The translations under genes were made by a program, and so were the position numbers. Positions 58,195-64,000 of a stretch of 64,000 bases of DNA are shown here, one piece after another. Numbering within the stretch: position 1 is the stretch's first letter; the number at the start of each line of letters is the position of its first letter. Source of the DNA: Malachius bipustulatus (taxonomy: Eukaryota > Arthropoda > Insecta > Coleoptera > Melyridae); NCBI GenBank assembly GCA_910589415.1, contig OU342634.1, forward strand, positions 42,090,723-42,154,722. Reading direction: 5' to 3'. The notes under the pieces were generated by a model, which was not told the origin of the DNA, made no database searches, and saw only the letters and a list, made by a program, of their open reading frames with translations.

Positions 58195-59197
58195 TTGGTA
58201 AAGAGAATCGAACCATGCAGTAGCAGTAGGCCACTATATCTACGCGCGGTAGGATATCCAATAATAATAAACAGTTTTGCCGACGACAGTACCCTCATAT
58301 CTTCTTATACGTTAGATGCGCGAACATCTGCCATCGACGCACAGACTCGCAGGGAGCAAGAAGTTGCCATACTTAACAATGACTTGCAAGATATTCTAAC
58401 TTGGGGCGATAGAAACCAAGTCCAATTCAATGCTGGAAAAACCCAAGCAGTCATCTTCTCCAAAAAGACCAACGTTTTGTGAGCCAGATATGATGATGGC
58501 GGGACACTCTCTTACCCCAGCGTCATCTCTTCGTTTACTTGGAGTGAGCCTCGGAGCGAATATGTCTTGGCATGATCATGTTGCTGGTCTGGCGAAGAGT
58601 GCTTCTCAAAAACTTGGAACACTCTTCCGCACGAAGAAATTTTATACACCACAACAGCTTCTCCTCTTATACAAGGCTCAAATCCGACCATCCTTGGAGT
58701 ACTGCTCACATGTTTGGAGCTCAGCTCCCAAACATACGCTGAGACTACTCGACTCTATTCAGAAAAGAGCCATCCGCTTGATTGGGGACCCAGATTTGAC
58801 AAAAAATTTAGACACTCTCGAACATCGAAGAAGAGTAACTTACCTGAGTCTGTTTTACAGATATTTTAATGGAAGGTGTTCAAAAGACGTGGCCCGCTTG
58901 ATCCTACCAAGAACAAGGCCGGGCAGATATACACGTCGAGCCGCAGACGCTCATCCGTATCAGGTTCAGCTCGTTACACCTCGTACCACCCTATTTCAGA
59001 TTTCTTTTATGTACAGAACCGCATCACTTTGGAATAGCATTCCAAAGGGCGTGTTTCTCGAAGTATACAACTTACAGAGATTCAAGGCCAACGTGAATCG
59101 ATATCTCCGCTCATGCAACCGCTCCGCTGTTGTCTCCGTGTCGCTGGCATTTAGCCGGTACGTACAAAATGTACGTTACATCCCCTCTTCCCGGTAG
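58195..59197 (+). pseudogene. Jockey-like LINE reverse transcriptase, C-terminal half, one frameshift
   Basis: The first frame holds SFADDSTLISSYTL with the catalytic FADD at 58276-58287, then NDLQDILTWGDRNQVQFNAG and KTQAVIFSKKT. At about 58470-58485 the frame shifts, and the second frame continues GHSLTPASSLRLLGVSLGAN, AKSASQKLGTLFRTKKFYT, IRPSLEYCSHVWSSAP, LDSIQKRAIRLI, RRRVTYLSLFYRYFNGRCS and WNSIPKGVFLEVYNLQRFKA to the stop. The L.S.QKRA.RLI and SLWNS(I/L)P blocks are standard in jockey-clade C-termini. Codons before about 58240 are outside the homologous part. The single shift means the copy is inactive but young by comparison with the 54-kb fossil. Confidence 0.85.
59124..59180 (+). 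repeat. 57-bp direct repeat, copy 1 (end of LINE ORF)
   Basis: CCGCTGTTGTCTCCGTGTCG...TTACA, identical to 59355-59411. It encodes the last residues before the RT stop. It includes ACGTAC-AAAAT-GTACGT, a 6-bp hairpin stem (about 59159-59175). Confidence 0.95.
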
Positions 59198-59354
59198 AAA
59201 AATTTTGAACGTGAGGGAGAAATTTTTTCCTTAATTGAAAACCAGCAATAAGCGTGACACAAGAGACAAGTTTAGTGCGACGCAAACACGGCCGGCTGGC
59301 GGCCTCGAGTTTCGTCAACACTAAAAACCACCATCACTCACTTACTGCGCGCGC

Positions 59355-59411
59355 CCGCTGTTGTCTCCGTGTCGCTGGCATTTAGCCGGTACGTACAAAA
59401 TGTACGTTACA
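59355..59411 (+). repeat. 57-bp direct repeat, copy 2 (LINE 3' region)
   Basis: Exact copy of 59124-59180, 231 bases downstream, in the 3' untranslated part and close to the A-rich tail. The ACGTAC/GTACGT hairpin is retained. Confidence 0.95.
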
Positions 59412-59464
59412 GAGCGTCATAGGGATTTCCCTGCAGTGCAGGTGCATTTTCAATAAAAAAAAAA

Positions 59465-62400
59465 TATATGCTCCATACATATTAGACCTATTAAATTTTT
59501 TAAAATACCATCTTCAAACACATGTAAATGAATCATATTACCTATTTATTATTTTTAAATGTCTGAAGATGCTACTGTTTTTTTTTTTGATGCCTCATTT
59601 TTTACCCCAGAACTTGTTAATCCACACGCCACTGGTTGATTCAGTATTTTTTATTCAAAGGCTGTTACTAAACTATTTTCTACTATTACTTAACTTTTTG
59701 TCCTTTTATAAAAGATTAGTATCTTGAAAATATACTTTTGCGAAAAACTCTTTTTGACTTTAGGTACTAATTTCAATAACAACGTTCCATCACCGATTTC
59801 TGGGTCAGAAAATGTTGATTTAACCGAAATTATTTATACCTATGTCTACAATGACCCTTTTTTCAAGATACAGCCCTTTGAACCGAATACAAATTTTCCA
59901 AAATAAATAAAAATGAATTAAATGAGACACTTTAGTTTCACCGTCTACTACAGTTGTTATTCTCAAGGTCGATAAATGAGAATAAAGTCGTTTCTGTGAA
60001 ATGAAAAGTATTATTTTGATTAAAATGGGATTTTCACAAATACGTTTTCGTGACGTAAAGTTCAGCATTAAAAAAAAATGATGGAAAAACCATGCAAGAT
60101 ACCAAACTATTATATGAGGGCGAAAAGTTTAGTAATACTTACGGCTTTGGTTGAAAAATACAGAACCAATCAGTGGCGCGCGGATGAAGAAGTTCGGGGT
60201 TAAAAAGTGAGAGAGTGAGACGTGACATCAAAAACAGGAACACCCTCTAAGTCAATGTTTGTAAGACTATATGTTAGTTTATTGGTCTTAACAATGTTAG
60301 TCGGCGATAAAATCTTGAAGTTTCTCTTTGAATCCATTTTTCACTTATTCTGGAAAACGTGTAATTTGGTTGACATGCACTCTTTTAAAATATCTACCGT
60401 ATACCGTATATCTAAAAACGGTGCTTTTTTGGACATGGATAATTTGTGTTAAATCATCATATTTTTTACTCTGGAATTTGTGGTGGAACGTTGGTTGGTG
60501 GTACTTTTTAGCAATACCATGTATGTATATGCCGAAGACTCACAAGATCATGGCGTAGTTGATGTTTATTCTTGCCTAGATAAGCATTTTTCCGAAAAAA
60601 AGGTAATGAAGTATATTTATTCATCAATAAAATTTATTTGGTTATTTTCGGATTTTACGGAATAATTTTCGAGACAGACTTTATACAATGAAGTATAATT
60701 TCTTATCTTTTACATCAACCTAAAAAATATTTCCACGACGCCCAGTGTGCTGCGAAGGTATTTCGGTAGGAATCGATGAATTTATATAAGGAGTTCAGAA
60801 TGCCAACAGTGACAAGAGATGAAACAAAGTGTCGAGAGCAAAATGGCCTTTCGGAGTTTCAAGCCTAACTCTGCTTCGCATACGACCTGAAGGGGTCAAA
60901 CAGAGCAAAACCGATCGAAGTCTGGGTGTGGCCGATTGCCCACGCACATAGCCAACCCTTGGACATTAGATTCTACTCTAGTTCGGGGATTCTCTTTTAC
61001 ACCCTTTCTTTACACTCTCTGTCTAAAAAGATGCATAAATACGAGATAAATAGAAGCATTTTCCGGGCATGTTCCGGGCTTATGCGAAAATTTGATCACT
61101 TTGAGGACCTTGTCTGGCATTTGAATGATTTTGAATAATATTATGAGTTTGAATTTCTTCAGGAATTATGATAATATACCTATATACAAATGTTCGTACG
61201 TACTTATAACTTGTGTAATATTACCATTTAAATTTGGCTTTTGTTACATCTAGGTTAAAATTATTATTATTACAGAAGGGAAAGCCTGGGAAACTATGAA
61301 GAGTTTCAAACTTTAATAACGCCTTTACTTCATGTTGTAGGTAGGTATTCTTCCCCTAGTTTGGAATTCACAAAATCATTAAAAGTTTTATACCCTAAGT
61401 CCTAAGTCCTAAGTAAACTCATGGTCTATAATATTAACAAGAATTACAAAACAGGTTGTTTCACAAATGAATGAACTGCTCAAAATCTTGGTGCATGTGG
61501 TTACAAACACGAATGTAATGCTTTAAAATATTGTTTCTTAATGGGTGATATGAGTGTCATTTATTTGATTTCACATCAACTTTCACCTGATGATTTTAAA
61601 AATTCGCACAAAGATTTCACATGATGTGGGATAACCGAAAGAACTTCAAATATTTGATTAAAGTACTAACAAAAAAAAATTACTTATTAAATTAAATTAA
61701 AAATTAGTTTTTATCTTTCTAGGTTATACCGTTTTATACCATATCGTTTGAGGTTGAGGTGTAATCCTATAAGCGGCCTAAAATTAATTTTGCTTTTTTT
61801 ATTCATTTACAATAGCTACCTATAAGTAAACACCAGCACAATTTATGATTGAAATATGCTATTTCTCTTTCATACGTCTACAACAAATGGGATGGGTACC
61901 CCTGTTGTAACTATTTCCCATTTCTCTCCCAGTTGGAATAACTTCTATGCCGTTAGTGTACTCGTTCCTCCGACGTATTTACGAGGTGGTCGCGGCTTCT
62001 TGGCTAATAGCTCATACATCATGATCCCAGATGGCGCTGGGGCCGACTCTCCCTGGGAGAATTGCTCTATGGAAGGTTTATGGCCTCCTCTATGTCACCG
62101 CCTAAGAGTATCACCGCCCGTTTGCCTTATGTTAATATCCCTTGCTCTCCAGAATCCTTATGCAAGGTCTCTCTCCCACCCAAGCCCCCAGTTAAATTGC
62201 TACCGAGATTAAACGAACCAATTTATGGGCACTTCGATGTAACTTTATATAGAGCTATATAGCAAAATTGTCTTTGCGGTGTCGTTTGTTTGTACCTTGT
62301 AGCGCTTATTTGATTTTCAAGATTCAACGTAGCTAATTGAGCTGTTTTTTACAAAATAAAAGTTTTACATCACTTTCTATCAAGCGGAATTCGTTGTTTT

Positions 62401-63562
62401 AATCAAAATGAACTAAACTTAGATTATTGTAGCTTCGGGTGAAGTTACAGACATATTAACGCAATAAGTATTATACGTAATAAGATACACTTCAAAATTA
62501 TTAGAAAATTGTTGGAATAAATGTGGTAAGGCAAAATTAATTTGAACACCTAGGTACAGATAATAATCGGGTGTAAGAAAAATAAATAAAAACAAAAATT
62601 CCGATGTCAAAGTTTAACGAAATGGCAGGATTTAGGAAAACGTATTCAGCAAGTGGTAATATTTTAGAAAGTAAAATGTTAAAATGTTGTAAGATTCTAA
62701 TACCCCTAAGGGAACTAATTGTCACGCAATAAATGATCAATTAAACTGTATTTTCTAACCAATAATTTTTAAGAGAAGTTCAGATAGGTAATAAAATGAA
62801 GGCAATTAATTAGGAAACTTGAAAGGAAAAAGGAAATGTTTAGCAATGAAGAGAATATCGGTCGATTTTAATTCTGTAAAACGATAAACTTAGTTGGTAA
62901 GGTCGGTGTCATAAGCGACTGAGAGTCGCGATTATGATGCTGACTTATATTAAAATGTAAAAGAGTCGCGAGAAAGGCGAGAAGTGTTTGTCGGAGGCGG
63001 TAACTCAATTTGTTTTGTTACCCTTGCTTTCTTACTGCTTATTTTTCTAATTATAGACGTGCAACAGGTTGCCGGTTTATTCTGGCGTATAATTTTTAAT
63101 TTTCACTTTCAACTTAAATTTATATTTTCATTCAAGACTCTGTGAACCGTTCCCGAGACTACGAAATGTGGGTTAACGACTCCTCTTAAAGAACTCCGCA
63201 ACTTTACTAGGCGCCTGAGAAGTTCGTAGTCAAAACAAACGGAATTTTCGGAAAATTGCCACCAAAGGGTCGTATAATTCATTTGGAACGTTTTAATAGA
63301 GGAAACTCTTATTGGATAAATATGATATGAGGAATTTTTTTATGAACATATTCTTGGATAATATTAAAATCATGAAATACTAAAATCTCATTCCTTCATG
63401 AAATGCATAAATTGGAAATTGGGTAGGTACCATTTCATTTATACTTAAGTGGGTTTAAGTTTATTTAAGAAAATGTTTTGAATAAGGATTTGAACCAATT
63501 GTTTTCATTATTGGAATTAGTTTCTAGTGAGTTCAGCTGTAGATAGAGCCAAAGTAACGGAT
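59465..63562. other. AT-rich non-coding stretch with one GC-richer patch
   Basis: 61860-62270 is GC-richer and holds overlapping 118- and 66-codon frames (MLYGRFMASSMSPPKS...; LPPKPPVKLLPRLNEPIYGH) without identifiable domain. TAAGTCC repeats three times near 61395. 62890-63010 has three GAGTCGCGA-like segments. Nothing else supported. Confidence 0.4.
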
Positions 63563-63619
63563 GATAAATAAAACACTAGTGTTTTATTTATCAAATAAAA
63601 CACTAGTGTTTTATTTATC
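63563..63619. repeat. Double perfect palindrome centred on ACTAGT
   Basis: GATAAATAAAACACT/AGTGTTTTATTTATC is a perfect 30-bp palindrome (63563-63592). It is immediately followed by a 27-bp copy lacking the first GAT (63593-63619). The whole 57 bases are therefore both a tandem and an almost perfect inverted repeat, able to form a cruciform. Confidence 0.95.
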
Positions 63620-63911
63620 ATTCATCAGTACGCAGATATTCTACGAAATAGGGTTGAAAACATAAATTTTAAGAGCAAATGTATTTTGCTGAATACTAAT
63701 TTGTGATGCTTTCCGATTTCTGTAGGTATTTATAATCTGTGCTTGTTAGGTCATTTTTTATATCTGAGTCTTTTTATATTTTCTTAGCATAGTTAATAAT
63801 TACTAATGAGCCTCTCTGAGTCTTTGTATACTGTGATGCGATTTTTCTAGTGATCTAGTATTATTTTTATTGTACCTAATTCTAAAATACCTAATCATGT
63901 TATGGTATATA

Positions 63912-64000
63912 TACCGGGTGGTCCATCACTTATGTCCACCCCCGAAATAAAGGTTAATTTTAAAGATAAAAAATTTAAACTTTGAGGGTTTGTGTACTTG
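63912..64000 (+). repeat. One end of a TACCGGGTGGTCCATCAC-type element, cut by the window edge
   Basis: TATATACCGGGTGGTCCATCA followed by TTATGTCCACCCCCGAAATAA has the style of the TACAGGGTG termini elsewhere in the window, with TA before it. The rest lies outside. Confidence 0.4.

Larger units (their letters stand above)
58240..59464 (+). mobile_element. 5'-truncated jockey-like LINE with 3' A-rich tail
   Basis: Starts within the RT domain shortly before FADD and ends in AATAAAAAAAAAA (59451-59463). It contains the 3' RT/thumb and C-terminal region, a frameshift, a stop at 59195-59197 and a 3' region with a duplicated 57-bp segment. 5' truncation and an A-rich tail are typical of target-primed LINE insertion. 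The target duplication was not identified. Confidence 0.75.

Noticed and set aside
61856..62262. 118- and 66-codon frames rich in Pro/Ser
   Set aside because: Overlap in different frames with no domain; GC-richer composition explains the lack of stops.

Overview
The window is AT-rich eukaryotic DNA. Everything about it suggests a repeat-rich insect nuclear genome: short exons with GT/AG introns, many Tc1/mariner-type elements with TA target sites, a 5'-truncated LINE, and scattered TACCTA/TAGGTA microsatellite tracts. The order cannot be fixed from the sequence alone. There is no bacterial gene, operon, rRNA or CRISPR array. Most open reading frames here are chance ORFs or repeat DNA.

Region by region. 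1-3.54 kb, minus strand: four phase-compatible exons of a host gene for an Ldh2-family (malate/L-lactate-type) NAD(P)-dependent dehydrogenase; the 3' end lies beyond position 1 and the first exon was not found. Its introns hold an 809-bp foldback element (1887-2695) and a 342-bp inverted-repeat element (2768-3109). At 3983-6399, upstream of the first visible exon, lies a 2.4-kb TA-flanked element with subterminal repeats and a broken four-exon gene of unknown function; this is the most novel-looking object in the window. 6.4-22 kb: dispersed repeats, several fully palindromic DNA elements, a 1.18-kb mariner-like transposon with a broken transposase (18012-19195), and a nest of elements inserted within elements (19220-21104). 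22-38 kb: mostly non-coding, with GC-richer single-copy-looking islands (candidate regulatory DNA), two more palindromic elements, a degenerate triplication and a mariner fossil. 39-48 kb: a mariner-like transposase pseudogene, two or three more palindromic elements and one candidate host exon (46294-46370, minus). 48-64 kb: non-coding DNA, a reverse-transcriptase fossil carrying a striking inverted duplication (54155-54223), a jockey-like LINE 3' end (58240-59464) and a double palindrome (63563-63619).

The recurring theme is a set of sequence-unrelated palindromic elements that share a TACAGGG(T/C) terminus and a TA duplication. This is consistent with many non-autonomous families mobilised by related Tc1/mariner transposases. 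Only the dehydrogenase and the short 46.3-kb exon look like host coding sequence; all other coding-like stretches are mobile-element remains.
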